64,000 nt of DNA from an uncultured Rubrobacteraceae bacterium (lineage in GTDB: Bacteria > Actinomycetota > Rubrobacteria > Rubrobacterales > Rubrobacteraceae), in assembly GCA_902806095.1 (NCBI GenBank), contig CADCVF010000036.1, positions 1 through 64,000 of the forward strand, in the 5' to 3' direction. The position numbers were made by a program, and so were the translations under genes. The notes under the pieces are model-generated. The model ran no database searches and was not told where the DNA came from. It saw nothing but the letters and a program-made list of their open reading frames with translations. Below are positions 40,622 to 49,920 of the stretch, in pieces (position 1 is the first letter of the stretch; every line of letters begins with the position of its first letter).

Positions 40622-42058
40622 TTACCCCGGGTCTTCGGTCTCCGGCGTACGGCGGCCCAGGTGCGACCCTGGTTTGTGACTGGGGAGCAGGAGCACGAAC
40701 GTGGATCCCACGCCTACCTTGCTCGTGGCTTCTATGGTGCCTCCATGGGCCTCGGCGATCTGACGTGCGATAGAGAGACCAAGGCCCACCCCCTCCGCGG
40801 CACGTGATGCGTCCGCCCTGAAAAAGCGTTCGAACATAAGGGGCAACTGGTCCTCTGGGATGCCGACCCCCGTATCAGTGACCGCTAGCGCGACGCCGCC
40901 ATCTTCCTCCTTCACCCTGACCGTGACGCTCCCGCCTTCCGGCGTGTACTTCACCGCGTTGTCGAGGAGGATGGAAACCACCTGCAGTACGCGCTCCCGA
41001 TCGAAGGTGGCCATAACCTCATGCCCGTCGGGGATGTACTCGATGGACACTTTGCCATCAGCTGTAGCCGCAGTCTCGGTCACTTCTCTCGCGACCGCGC
41101 CGAGGTCGTGACGACCGACCTCCATGGGAGCACCCTCATCCCCGCGGGTCAGCGTAAGTAGGGACTCGATCAGGCCGCGCATCTTCGCGGCCTCCCTGCG
41201 AATGGCGCCGACGCTCCGGTGCGCCGTCTCTCTGTCGCCTTCGAGGGCCCACTCGTCGAGCATCCTGGCGTGCCCGCTTATGGAGGTCAGGGGGGTTCTC
41301 AGCTCGTGGCTCGCGTCGGCGGCGAAGCTCCGCTGGCGCGAGAGGGCCTCCGCCCTCCGCCTGAAGGCGGCTTCGAGACGCGCCAACAAGCCGTTTATCG
41401 TGGTGGCGAGGCGTCCGATCTCATCTTTCGGATTCGCAACGGGCAGCCGCTTCGCGAGATCCCCCTCCCCCATCTCCTGAGCCGTGGCCGTTACGGCTTC
41501 GACGGGCCGCAGGGCCGTCCGCGCCAGCAGGTAGGCGCCGCCGATGGAGAGCAGGAAAGCCACGCCGATGCCTGCGGCGAGGGCCACTCCGACGTCCCGT
41601 ACACTCTCCAACGCATCATCGTAGGATTTTCCTGCCTCCACGACCCTTGCGGGTTCGCGCGGCAGGTCCACAGGCACGGCGTAGATGTAATTTGGATCGT
41701 CGCCGGATATCTCGGTCGAGTCCGAGTTACGCTTACCGGAGACGAGTGCCTCTCGCCAGACGGTATCTTTGGCTGCAACCCCCTTCGGGAGGTTGACCGA
41801 CCGGATGATCACGTCCCCCTCTTCGTCCCTGACGATCAGGAAGACCTCGTCCAGGGTGAGCTCCTCGACGTCATCTGGCTCCAGGGGCTCTCCCGAACGT
41901 ATGATCTTGGCGGCTTTCTCGGCTCTCGTTTCGGCGGTGTCTTCGACGTTCGAACGCAGTTCATGCCTGATAAAGAAGAAAAGTGCCACGCCGAGGAGCA
42001 GGAGTATCGCCCCTATTACGGAGGCGATGAACAGCGTCAGGCGCCACCTGATGGGCAT
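40622..42058 (-). CDS. Sensor histidine kinase (HAMP, HisKA, HATPase)
   Basis: A 478-residue membrane kinase. First membrane helix at about residues 8-30, an extracytoplasmic sensor region of about 125 residues, second helix at about 157-179, HAMP (180-233), HisKA with phospho-acceptor His251 in FAADASHELRTPLTSISGHA, and HATPase_c with LLDNAVKYTPEGG (N box), VTDTGVGIPEDQL (G1) and GVGLGLSIARQIAEAHGGTI (G2). It autophosphorylates and passes phosphate to the OmpR-type regulator encoded 4 nt upstream on the same strand. The signal sensed is unknown. Confidence 0.94.
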   Translation of the reverse strand: MPIRWRLTLFIASVIGAILLLLGVALFFFIRHELRSNVEDTAETRAEKAAKIIRSGEPLEPDDVEELTLDEVFLIVRDEEGDVIIRSVNLPKGVAAKDTVWREALVSGKRNSDSTEISGDDPNYIYAVPVDLPREPARVVEAGKSYDDALESVRDVGVALAAGIGVAFLLSIGGAYLLARTALRPVEAVTATAQEMGEGDLAKRLPVANPKDEIGRLATTINGLLARLEAAFRRRAEALSRQRSFAADASHELRTPLTSISGHARMLDEWALEGDRETAHRSVGAIRREAAKMRGLIESLLTLTRGDEGAPMEVGRHDLGAVAREVTETAATADGKVSIEYIPDGHEVMATFDRERVLQVVSILLDNAVKYTPEGGSVTVRVKEEDGGVALAVTDTGVGIPEDQLPLMFERFFRADASRAAEGVGLGLSIARQIAEAHGGTIEATSKVGVGSTFVLLLPSHKPGSHLGRRTPETEDPG

Positions 42059-42062
42059 GTGC

Positions 42063-42740
42063 TCACGCCCCCTTCAAGGCGTAGCCAGCCCCACGCACGG
42101 TACGGATCAGCTGCTCCTCACCAGGGGAGTCCACCTTTCTTCTGAGGTAGCCAACGTAGACGTCGACCAGGTTGGTCGTAAGGCCGAAGTCCTCTCCCCA
42201 GACGCGCGAGAGCAGGAGATCTCGGGAGAGAACCCGGCGATCATTCTGGGCCATGAACTCGAGCAGCTCGTACTCGCGGGCCGTTAGCTCGATCTCCCGG
42301 TTGGCCCGCCTCACCTCGCGGGTGGAGGTGTTGATCTCCAGGTCGGCCACACGTAGTATCTCGTCTCCCTCGACCCTCCTCAGTAGCGCACGGATGCGGG
42401 CAAGGAGTTCCTCTATGTCGAACGGCTTGGTCAGGTAATCGTCAGCGCCACGATCGAGGCTGTGCACCTTGTCGAGCGTGGTGTCGCGGGCCGTCAGCAT
42501 GATCACAGGCACCCTATTGCCCCCCTCACGCAACCGCTTGAGAACCCCAACCCCGCATAACCCCGGCAGCATGATATCCAGGACGATCAACGCAGGCCCG
42601 AATTTTCGCGCCTCCTCCAGGGCGGCGGCACCATCGTAGGCGCACCGTACCAGGAAGCCCAGATGTTCGAGCTCGGGTTGGACGAAGCTGGCGATCGAAA
42701 GGTCGTCCTCCACCAATAGTATCCTGGTGCCTGGTATCAT
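42063..42740 (-). CDS. OmpR/PhoB family response regulator
   Basis: A 225-residue two-domain regulator. Receiver domain: acidic pocket EDD (11-13), phospho-acceptor Asp55 in VLDIMLPG, Thr83 in MLTARD and Lys105 in YLTKPFD. A winged-helix DNA-binding domain at about 125-222 has the usual EYELLEFMAQNDRRVLSRDL and VDVYVGYLRRKV, plus RTVRGAGYALK. It is partner of the kinase downstream, with a 4-nt gap. A TACAAT -10-like box lies upstream on the minus strand near 42769. It resembles MprA/TcrA-type regulators. Confidence 0.94.
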   Translation of the reverse strand: MIPGTRILLVEDDLSIASFVQPELEHLGFLVRCAYDGAAALEEARKFGPALIVLDIMLPGLCGVGVLKRLREGGNRVPVIMLTARDTTLDKVHSLDRGADDYLTKPFDIEELLARIRALLRRVEGDEILRVADLEINTSTREVRRANREIELTAREYELLEFMAQNDRRVLSRDLLLSRVWGEDFGLTTNLVDVYVGYLRRKVDSPGEEQLIRTVRGAGYALKGA

Positions 42741-42744
42741 TCAC

Positions 42745-43121
42745 TCCTCTTTGGGCTCTGGATAGGTATTGTACTCCCGTCCATTAGTGTGTGGGCCTCC
42801 GGCGCTTCCCCTCGCCGAGCGCAACGGACTCCGAGAATCCTCCAGCGCACGCAAAGCTGCGGGTCTGCGCACCTTACGCCACAGTGCCTCTCCTTTTATC
42901 TGCCAAATCTGTTCTCGTCCGTCGGCGGCTATCGGCGGTTGCACGAGGGTCCACCCTAGACACTCTCTCTGAGAGGGAGATGAGAACCTGCGAGGCAGCC
43001 CCGACGCCGAGCGGTACCGCAGGAGGTTCGTACCGCGAGGAGGTTCTTGCGATCATAATTAGGGTTTGGAAGTCTGTATAATTTCGGATCGTTATGGCCG
43101 TCTTCGCGGGAGTCTTCTAAC
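42745..43121. other. Intergenic region with divergent promoters
   Basis: About 375 bases between the response regulator and sucC with no gene I can support. On the plus side a TATAAT with TG just before it lies at 43077-43082, 40 nt from the sucC start. On the minus side a TACAAT lies near 42769. Short repeats GTACCGCAGGAGGTTC and GTACCGCGAGGAGGTTC occur in tandem at about 43014-43047, a possible regulator site. Confidence 0.45.
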
Positions 43122-44273
43122 TTGGATCTCTACGAGTATCAAGGGAAAGAGCTGTTGAGGCATTACGACCTGGAGACGCTGCCAGGCATCGTCGCGGGTA
43201 CTCCGGAGGAGGCGGGAAGGGCCGCCGAGACACTCGGGGGAACGGTGGCGATCAAAGCCCAGGTCCTGACCGGAGGACGTGGCAAGGCCGGCGGAATCAA
43301 GGTCGTGGACAGCCCACGGGAGGCCGAAGAGGCGGCGGGGCAGATCCTCGGTATGGATATCCGCGGGCATACTGTGGGGCGCGTCTACGTCGAGCACGGA
43401 GAGAAGATAGACAGGGAGTTCTACCTCTCCATCACGGTGGACAGGACGGCGAAGCGGCCCCTGATCCTGTTCTCCACAGAGGGCGGGGTCGAGATCGAGG
43501 AGGTCGCGGAGACGAACCCAGAGGCCATCGTCAGGCTGCACGTAGACCCCCTGCTCGGCCTCCTTCCCTACCAGGTGCGTGAGATCACGTTCTCCGCGGG
43601 ACTGGAAGGAGACGTCGCAAAGGGCGTAGGAACGGTGCTCTCGCACCTGTACAAAGCTTTCGAGGGACTCGACGCGAGCCTGGTCGAACTCAACCCTCTC
43701 GTCGTTACCGGGGAAGGGCGCGTCCTGACGTTGGACGCTAAGGTCACGGTGGACGACTCCAGCCTGTACAGGCACGAAGACATAGCAGGGATGCACGACG
43801 TCGAGGCTGCTGACCCGCAAGAGGAGCGGGCGCAGGAGGTCGGGCTGCAGTATGTCAAGCTGGACGGCGACGTCGGCATCCTCGGCAACGGGGCTGGGCT
43901 CGTGATGAGCACACTCGACGTCGTCGCCCAGGCCGGTGGCGAGCCAGCCAACTTCTGCGACGTAGGCGGCGGGGCCGACGCCGAGCAGATCTCGACCGCC
44001 CTCGATATCGTCACCTCCAACGAGCAGGTAAAAAGCGTCCTCTTCAACATCTTCGGCGGCATAACGCGCGGCGACGAGGTGGCGCGAGGGCTGCTCTCGG
44101 CCATAGAGCGGACAGGGATCACACTCCCCATAGTCGTCAGGCTCGACGGTACGAACGCCGAGGAGGGACGCAGGATCCTCGCCGAGAACACGCCGGAGAA
44201 CGTTGTCACCGAGGAGACGATGCTGGATGCGGCCAGCAGGGCTGTAGAGCTCGCTAGAGACGGGGGAAGGTAG
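43122..44273 (+). CDS. sucC: Succinyl-CoA ligase, beta subunit
   Basis: A 383-residue ATP-grasp subunit. Begins [20 protein letters not shown], has [40 protein letters not shown] (metal and nucleotide site) and [20 protein letters not shown]. It makes ATP or GTP from succinyl-CoA with SucD in the TCA cycle. TTG start at 43122 after GCGGGAG. The sucD start is 4 nt downstream of the stop. A large antisense open frame over this gene is a codon-phase shadow. Confidence 0.95.
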   Translation: MDLYEYQGKELLRHYDLETLPGIVAGTPEEAGRAAETLGGTVAIKAQVLTGGRGKAGGIKVVDSPREAEEAAGQILGMDIRGHTVGRVYVEHGEKIDREFYLSITVDRTAKRPLILFSTEGGVEIEEVAETNPEAIVRLHVDPLLGLLPYQVREITFSAGLEGDVAKGVGTVLSHLYKAFEGLDASLVELNPLVVTGEGRVLTLDAKVTVDDSSLYRHEDIAGMHDVEAADPQEERAQEVGLQYVKLDGDVGILGNGAGLVMSTLDVVAQAGGEPANFCDVGGGADAEQISTALDIVTSNEQVKSVLFNIFGGITRGDEVARGLLSAIERTGITLPIVVRLDGTNAEEGRRILAENTPENVVTEETMLDAASRAVELARDGGR

Positions 44274-44277
44274 ATCT

Positions 44278-45153
44278 ATGGCCATACTCGTAGACAATGG
44301 GACGCGGCTCCTCGTTCAGGGCATAACGGGCAGGGAGGGCGCGTTCCACACAGGTAGGATGCTTCAGAGCGGCACTAAGGTGGTCGCGGGTGTAACGCCG
44401 GGCAAGGGCGGGCAGGACTACGAAGGCGTCCCTATCTTCGACACCGTCGAGGATGCCGTCCGAGAGACTGGCGCGAACGCGAGCGTGATCTTCGTCCCCC
44501 CGCCTTTCGCCGCCGACGCCATATTCGAGTCCCTGGACGCCGGACTCTCGACCATCTGCTGCATCACAGAAGGCATCCCCGTGCACGACATGATGCGAGT
44601 CACGAACTACCTGGGGACCAAGGACGCGACACTTATTGGGCCAAACTGCCCGGGCGTACTCTCGCCGGAGAAGGCGAACGTCTCGATAATGCCCAAGGAC
44701 ATCTTTATGCCAGGCAACGTAGGTGTCGTAAGCCGCAGCGGCACGCTGACGTACCAGATCGTCAACGAGCTCACGCAGAGGGAGATCGGGCAGAGCACCG
44801 CCGTCGGGATCGGCGGCGACCCGATAATAGGGACTGATTTCATCGAGATCCTGAGCAAGTTCGAGGCCGACCCCGAGACAGAGTGCGCCGTGATGATCGG
44901 GGAGATCGGGGGCAACGCGGAACAGCTCGCGGCCGAGTACGTCAAGAGCGAGATGAACATCCCCGTCGTGGCCTACATAGCCGGCTTCACGGCCCCAGAG
45001 GGCAAGACGATGGGACATGCCGGCGCGATCGTCTCTGGCGGCGAGAGCACGGCGGAGGCCAAGAGCGAGGCGCTCAGGGAGGCAGGCATCAGGGCCGCGA
45101 CGAACCCGTCCGAGGTCGCCGAGCTCGTCTCCGAAGCGCTCGGTCGGGGCTGA
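44278..45153 (+). CDS. sucD: Succinyl-CoA ligase, alpha subunit
   Basis: A 291-residue CoA-binding subunit. It has the CoA-binding [59 protein letters not shown], and the phosphorylated His247 in [15 protein letters not shown]. Works with SucC in the TCA cycle step that links to the methylmalonyl-CoA route. It ends directly in front of an imperfect hairpin (45154-45179). Confidence 0.95.
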   Translation: MAILVDNGTRLLVQGITGREGAFHTGRMLQSGTKVVAGVTPGKGGQDYEGVPIFDTVEDAVRETGANASVIFVPPPFAADAIFESLDAGLSTICCITEGIPVHDMMRVTNYLGTKDATLIGPNCPGVLSPEKANVSIMPKDIFMPGNVGVVSRSGTLTYQIVNELTQREIGQSTAVGIGGDPIIGTDFIEILSKFEADPETECAVMIGEIGGNAEQLAAEYVKSEMNIPVVAYIAGFTAPEGKTMGHAGAIVSGGESTAEAKSEALREAGIRAATNPSEVAELVSEALGRG

Positions 45154-45179
45154 AGCCCAGGGAGTATACTTCCTGGGCT
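45154..45179 (+). terminator. Palindrome after sucD (terminator-like, contains TATACT)
   Basis: AGCCCAGGGAGTA and TACTTCCTGGGCT form a 13-bp stem with one mismatch, starting right after the sucD TGA. There is no T run. The centre also reads TATACT (45165-45170), so a promoter for the downstream potassium operon is another reading. Confidence 0.5.
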
Positions 45180-45242
45180 CACCATGAACGGGTATCGTGC
45201 AACCCAGGCAAGCCCGACCTCCCCGACCAGGGCACGGCCATA

Positions 45243-45464
45243 ATGGCCGAATCCACCGTTTCCAAGCAGCCTGCCGGAAGGCGGTTCATGCCCTGGCTCC
45301 TCGAGGAGCGCAACGAAGAGGTAAAGGGGCCAGGGGCCAGGGAGGGAGAAGAACAGCACGCGTGGTGGCAGGTTGTGTGCCTGACCGGCGTCGATTATTA
45401 CTCCACCCTCGTCTACAAACCAGGGATAGCACAGCGCCCGGCGATCCTCGTGGACGGACGATGA
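45243..45464 (+). pseudogene. Remnant of an APC-family amino-acid permease (N-terminus only)
   Basis: The 73-codon frame starts MAESTVSKQPAGRRFMPWLL and contains HAWWQVVCLTGVDYYSTLVY with KPGIA, which is close to the N-terminal WWxVxCLTGVDYFSTLGYQPGIA region that opens one actinobacterial branch of APC amino-acid permeases. After PGIA the homology stops and the frame ends seven to ten codons later. The remaining 400 or more residues with the membrane helices are absent. The stop codon overlaps the start of the KtrA-like gene (ATGA). I read this as a deletion that fused the permease start to the potassium operon, leaving it as an upstream leader frame. Confidence 0.65.
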
Positions 45465-46132
45465 GCCGGCAGTTCGTCGTCGTCGGCCTGGGACGACTCG
45501 GTATCTCCATGGTCGGCACCCTCGACTCGTTGGGACACGAAGTGCTCGCCATAGACAAGAGGGAGGACGTGATACAGCGTCTCGCTGATGACCTGCCTAA
45601 CGTCCACCTCGTGACCACAGACGCTACAGATGAGGATGCCATGCGGGGCCTGAATATCAGAGACTTCGACGCCGCCGCCGTGATGATTGGCGAGAACCAC
45701 GTCGAGGCCGGTATCCTCACGACGGCAACCTTGAAGGAGGTCGGAATACCCAGGATCGTGGCGCGGGCCACGGGCGGCATCCACGCGAGGGTGCTCGAGA
45801 GGGTGGGCGCCGACAGGGTGATACAGCCAGAGCGGGAGATAGGAGAGCAGCTCGCGAGGTCGATGGCCTCGCCGGTCCTGCTCGACTACGTCGACCTCGG
45901 AGAAGACGAGGCCCTGATCGAAGCCGAGGTCCCGAAAGAGTGGCTCGACAAGTCCCTCTCCGAACTCGACCTCTCGCAGAAGATGGGCCTCACGGTCTTG
46001 GCCCTCAAGCCGAAGGGCGGTCCAGGGTCCCTGCCCCATGGCGACACCGTGTTGCAAGAGGGGGACGTGCTCGTGGTCGGAGGCTCCAAGAAGGCCATGG
46101 ACAGGTCCCCACTCGTTCAGCCCGACGGTTAG
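45461..46132 (+). CDS. TrkA-family potassium channel/transporter regulator (single RCK)
   Basis: A 223-residue RCK protein. NAD(H)-binding QFVVVGLGRLGISMVGTLDS (GxGxxG) is followed by the Rossmann-fold Asp in AIDKRED and TDATDEDAMRGLNI. RCK_C at about residues 130-220 (LDYVDLGEDEALIEAEVPKE, LQEGDVLVVGGSKKAMD). It gates a Trk/Ktr potassium channel. The ATG overlaps the stop of the permease remnant. The operon continues with a double-RCK protein and TrkH. Confidence 0.88.
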   Translation: MSRQFVVVGLGRLGISMVGTLDSLGHEVLAIDKREDVIQRLADDLPNVHLVTTDATDEDAMRGLNIRDFDAAAVMIGENHVEAGILTTATLKEVGIPRIVARATGGIHARVLERVGADRVIQPEREIGEQLARSMASPVLLDYVDLGEDEALIEAEVPKEWLDKSLSELDLSQKMGLTVLALKPKGGPGSLPHGDTVLQEGDVLVVGGSKKAMDRSPLVQPDG

Positions 46133-46148
46133 CAGGAGGTTTTCCGCT

Positions 46149-47483
46149 TTGCACACGGTGATCATTGGAGCAGGGGAGGTCGGGCTCAATACGGCCCGCA
46201 TGCTCTCACAAGAAGGCCACAACGTCGTGCTCGTCGAAAAGGACGAGAAGCTCGTGGAACAGGCTGCCGAGGAGCTCGATGCGCTGGTGATCGCCGGTAA
46301 CGGCGCCAATCCCAAGCTGCTCGACGAAGCCGGCATCAGGAGTTCCGACCTGCTCATAGCGGCGAGTAATTCCGACGAGGTGAACATCATCGCCTGTCTG
46401 GCGGCGAAGGCCCAGGGAGTCTCCAGCACTGTGGCGCGTATACACAACCCCGACTACCTCGAAGCAGGAGAGCCGTTCGCCAGGGAAATGCTCGGTATCG
46501 ACTTCATAATCCACACGGAGCAGATGGCGGCGCAAGAGATCAAGGAAGCGCTGCTGGTGCCCGGTGCGATCAACGTGGACAGCTTCGCCGAGGACACCAT
46601 CGAGGTGGCCGAGGTGATCCTGAACGAGGGTTCTGAGGCCGTGGGCCGCGCTCTGCGCGACGTGAGTTTGCCCGACGACAGCCTCATCGTCGGCGTCGTA
46701 AGGGGCGGAGAGGCGCTCGTGCCGAAGGGTGCGACGGTGCTGGAGAAGAGGGACCATGTACTGCTGATCAGCGGCCGCAGGCAGGTCTCCGAGGCTGTTG
46801 GCGCCCTGGCCACGGACACGGCGCCGGTAAGGGAGGTGACGATCTACGGCGGAGGGCGCATCGGTCTGCGGCTGGCCCTCTCGCTGGAGAAGGTAGGCAT
46901 GTCGGTGAGGGTCATAGAAAGGGACGAGGGCAGGGCACGCTATGTGGCTTCCCAGCTCAGGAAGGGGTTCGTGCTCCACGACGAGGGGATCTCCCGCGAC
47001 TTCTTGCTCCAGGAAGGCGTTGACCGTACAGACGCCTTCGTAGCCGTCACGGGAGACGACAGGGCCAACCTTCTCGCCGCCATGTACGCCCGCCAGTTGG
47101 GGGCCCGCATAACCATCGCTGGCGTAAGCCGCGGTGAGTTCGCGCCGCTCGCCGACGCCCTCGGGGTCGACCTGACGATCTCACCGCGGATGCTCGCGGC
47201 CGAGGCCATACTCCGCTTTGTGCGCAAGGGTGAGGTCATAGATGTAGCGCTTCTGGCAAGCGGGGCCGAGATGATCGAGCTCAGGGTCCCCGAGCGGTGC
47301 AGGGTCGCAGGCCGCCCACTCTCTGAGGTAGGGTTCCCCGAAGGCGCTATAGTGGGAGCCTTACTGCGCAACGGAACCGTCATCATCCCGACGGGCAAAG
47401 AGATTCTCAGGCCCGGCGATGACGCAGTCGTGTTCACCATCGAGGATGCCGTAGAAGAGGTCGAGAACCTTTTCGCCACCTAG
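46149..47483 (+). CDS. trkA: TrkA potassium uptake protein (two RCK modules)
   Basis: A 444-residue protein with two tandem RCK units. First: HTVIIGAGEVGLNTARMLSQ, VVLVEKDEKLVEQAAEELDA, AGNGANPKLLDEAGIRSSDL. Second from about residue 228: VTIYGGGRIGLRLALSLEKV, VIERDEGRARYVASQL. Each unit has an RCK_C. The protein binds NAD(H) or ATP and controls TrkH. The TTG start at 46149 is 16 nt after the previous gene, following AGGAGG. Cytoplasmic. Confidence 0.92.
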   Translation: MHTVIIGAGEVGLNTARMLSQEGHNVVLVEKDEKLVEQAAEELDALVIAGNGANPKLLDEAGIRSSDLLIAASNSDEVNIIACLAAKAQGVSSTVARIHNPDYLEAGEPFAREMLGIDFIIHTEQMAAQEIKEALLVPGAINVDSFAEDTIEVAEVILNEGSEAVGRALRDVSLPDDSLIVGVVRGGEALVPKGATVLEKRDHVLLISGRRQVSEAVGALATDTAPVREVTIYGGGRIGLRLALSLEKVGMSVRVIERDEGRARYVASQLRKGFVLHDEGISRDFLLQEGVDRTDAFVAVTGDDRANLLAAMYARQLGARITIAGVSRGEFAPLADALGVDLTISPRMLAAEAILRFVRKGEVIDVALLASGAEMIELRVPERCRVAGRPLSEVGFPEGAIVGALLRNGTVIIPTGKEILRPGDDAVVFTIEDAVEEVENLFAT

Positions 47484-47486
47484 CCT

Positions 47487-48950
47487 TTGAACCCGAGGGT
47501 TATCATCAGGGTGAACGCCAGTGTGATCCTCGCGCTAGGGCTGGCGCTCCTGATCCCCCTCGCGCTCTCATTGCTCTACAGCGACGGATCGTGGGCGAGC
47601 TTCCTGCTTCCTGCCACGCTGATGGTCGCGGCCGGTATCGTTGGCATCCGGGCCGCCAGGTCTCGGGGCCGCGCGCCTGAGTACGTGTCGAACAGGGACG
47701 TCTACCTCTCCGTGACGCTTGCCTGGACGCTCGCGGCCCTGCTCGGCGGTACGCCGTTTCTGGTCGAGGGCACCTTCCATAGCCTGCTCGATTCGAGCTT
47801 CGAGGCCATGAGTGGGTTCACCACCACGGGGGCGACCCTACTCTCCGACATCGAGGCCGAGACCCCATCCATACTATTCTGGCGGAGCATGACCCACTGG
47901 CTCGGGGGAATAGGGATCGTGGTCCTCTTCGTCGCGGTCGCGCCGCTGCTAGGGGTCGGTGCGGCGCGTCTAATCGGCGCTGAGATGTCGGGCCTCACAG
48001 GGCCCCGCCTGACGCCTCGGATCGCCGACACGGCCAAGGCCCTCATAATCATCTACCTCGCGATCTCCATCGCCGAGATCGTCGCTCTGCTACTGGCGAA
48101 GATGCCGCTCTACGACGCCGTCATCCACACGTTCGGCACCGTCGCGACGGGGGGCTTCAGCAACAAGACTGCGTCGGTAGGCTTCTACGAGTCGCTGGCC
48201 ATAGAGGCGATCATAGGCTTTTTCATGGTAGCCTCGGGCGTATCTTTCTCGCTCTACTACCTCCTCTACACCAGGCGCAGGTTCAATGTTTTTCTAGACA
48301 GAGAGTTGCTGGCTTACCTCGGGATCGTCGCTGCGGCCTCGATCTTCGTGTGGGGGACCCTCGTCCTCGGAGACGACTACGGGGCCTCCTGGGGCAGGGC
48401 TTTCAGGGACTCGGCGTTCGCGGTGTCCAGCATCATCACCACGACCGGATTCGTAACGGCCGACTTCGACCGGTGGGACCCTGCCGCCAAGATCACCCTG
48501 ATCCTGCTCATGTTCATCGGGGGATGCGCCGGTTCGACCGCGGGCGGGATCAAGGTCATCCGCGTCCTCATCATCTTCCGCACGATCCTCCAGGACGTCT
48601 TCAGGATGATCCACCCTCGCGCGGTCACACCACTCCAGATTGGCGGGCGTGTAGTGCCGGAGACCGTGCGGATTGCAGTCCTCGGCCTCTTCGCTGCCTG
48701 GATGGGGGTATTCGGCATAGCGACGTTCATCGTGGCCCTACAAGGGGAGCTGACGCCGCTCTCTGCCGCCACCGCCGTAGCGGCGACCCTGAATGACGTA
48801 GGCCCGGGACTGGGGCAGGTCGGTGCCGCGGAGAGCTACGAGATCGTCGACCCTCTGGGCCGCTTTGTACTCACCGCCTGTATGCTCCTCGGGAGGTTGG
48901 AGATCTTCACCGTCTTGGCACTCCTATCCCCCGCATTCTGGAAACGCTGA
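47487..48950 (+). CDS. trkH: TrkH potassium uptake transporter
   Basis: A 487-residue membrane protein with about ten helices arranged as four repeats of M1-P-M2. Selectivity-filter loops visible: FEAMSGFTTTGATLLSDIE, HTFGTVATGGFSNKTASVGF, SIITTTGFVTADFDRWDPA, and the last NDVGPGLGQVGAAESY. It takes up potassium. The TTG start is 3 nt after the trkA stop. The TGA stop is the first three bases of a perfect 17-bp palindrome. Confidence 0.93.
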   Translation: MNPRVIIRVNASVILALGLALLIPLALSLLYSDGSWASFLLPATLMVAAGIVGIRAARSRGRAPEYVSNRDVYLSVTLAWTLAALLGGTPFLVEGTFHSLLDSSFEAMSGFTTTGATLLSDIEAETPSILFWRSMTHWLGGIGIVVLFVAVAPLLGVGAARLIGAEMSGLTGPRLTPRIADTAKALIIIYLAISIAEIVALLLAKMPLYDAVIHTFGTVATGGFSNKTASVGFYESLAIEAIIGFFMVASGVSFSLYYLLYTRRRFNVFLDRELLAYLGIVAAASIFVWGTLVLGDDYGASWGRAFRDSAFAVSSIITTTGFVTADFDRWDPAAKITLILLMFIGGCAGSTAGGIKVIRVLIIFRTILQDVFRMIHPRAVTPLQIGGRVVPETVRIAVLGLFAAWMGVFGIATFIVALQGELTPLSAATAVAATLNDVGPGLGQVGAAESYEIVDPLGRFVLTACMLLGRLEIFTVLALLSPAFWKR

Positions 48951-48982
48951 GTAGGGGCGGGTTTCAAACCCGCCCCTACTCA
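48948..48982. terminator. Perfect 17-bp palindrome of the TAGGGGCGG family, bidirectional terminator candidate (convergent junction)
   Basis: TGAGTAGGGGCGGGTTT and its exact complement around a single central C, with the TrkH stop codon as its first three bases. It lies between convergent trkH and arginase genes. No U tract. Same family as 21471, 38.9 and 39.1 kb. Confidence 0.75.
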
Positions 48983-48990
48983 TTCAGCGC

Positions 48991-49920
48991 TCATCGTGGT
49001 AGGTCGATTATTCTGCGTCCCATGAGGCTCTCGACGAGCTCGACTGCGAGTGTGGCTGTGCCGTTCTTGATGTCGAGGATGGGGTTGACTTCGACGACGT
49101 CGAGTGAAGAGATTATTCCTGCTTCGTTGACCAGTTCCATCAGGAGGTGCGCCTCCCTGTAGGTGAGGCCTCCGCGGACGGGGGTGCCGACGCCAGGGGC
49201 GATCTCGGGGTCGACGACGTCGAGATCGAATGAGAGGTGTACTCTGTCGACTTGTGAGAGGCCTTTGATGGCGCTTCGGACGACGCGTGCCGCGCCGTAG
49301 GCGTCGATGTCCTTCATCGTGTAGACCCTTACGCCGGCCTCGCGCAGCAGGCGCTTCTCCTCCACATCCACGGAGCGCAGGCCGATGATCACGACGTCCT
49401 CGGTACTGACGCTCGCCTCAGGAGTGCCGATCCCGACGAGGTCGGGGTGGCCGAGGCCCATTATGGCCGCCAGCGGCATTCCGTGGATGTTGCCGGAAGG
49501 CGAGGTCTCTGGGGTGTTGAAGTCAGCGTGGGCGTCGACCCAGATCACGCCCGTCCGGTCCCCCGATGTGGAGCGCGCGACCCCTGAGACGGTCCCGATG
49601 GCGATGGCGTGATCCCCGCCGAGGAAGATCGGGAACATCCCCTCGGAGACTATGGTTGCTGCCCTATCGGAGACCTCTTCGCAGACTCTCTTTACGGCGG
49701 CGAGGTGCTTGACCTCCGTCTCGGCCACGACGGTCTCGGGGATGGGCACTCCTGCATTGCCGAGGTCGGTAACCCTGTGGCCGAGATCTTCCAGGCATGC
49801 TTCGATGCGGGCGTAACGGATGGCGCTCGGTCCCATATCCACGCCTCGCCGGTCCTGGCCTAGGTCCATAGGCACGCCGAAGATGCCGACAGGCTGGCGC
49901 CCGTTGTCAGGCAAAGGCAC
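48991..49920 (-). CDS. rocF: Arginase
   Basis: A 309-residue ureohydrolase that splits arginine to ornithine and urea. Manganese motifs: FLGGDHAIAIGTVSG (GGDH), VIWVDAHADFNTPETSPSGN (DAHAD), and LSFDLDVVDPEIAPGVGTPV with GGLTYREAHLLMELV. The wording (GVPMDLGQDRRGVDMGPSAI, SGNIHGMPLA) fits true arginases rather than agmatinases. Start by the open frame is a GTG at 49920; a TTG two codons later, at 49914, has better spacing from GGGAGG. It overlaps the end of the GGT gene, so the two are coupled. Confidence 0.92.
   Translation of the reverse strand: MPLPDNGRQPVGIFGVPMDLGQDRRGVDMGPSAIRYARIEACLEDLGHRVTDLGNAGVPIPETVVAETEVKHLAAVKRVCEEVSDRAATIVSEGMFPIFLGGDHAIAIGTVSGVARSTSGDRTGVIWVDAHADFNTPETSPSGNIHGMPLAAIMGLGHPDLVGIGTPEASVSTEDVVIIGLRSVDVEEKRLLREAGVRVYTMKDIDAYGAARVVRSAIKGLSQVDRVHLSFDLDVVDPEIAPGVGTPVRGGLTYREAHLLMELVNEAGIISSLDVVEVNPILDIKNGTATLAVELVESLMGRRIIDLPR

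Noticed and set aside
42741..42944. 67-codon minus-strand frame upstream of the response regulator
   Set aside because: It overlaps the promoter region, is Arg/Pro-rich and has no recognisable features.
43092..44297. 401-codon open frame antisense to sucC
   Set aside because: It mirrors the codon phase of sucC, a clear enzyme gene. High GC gives long antisense frames; no Shine-Dalgarno and no recognisable domain.
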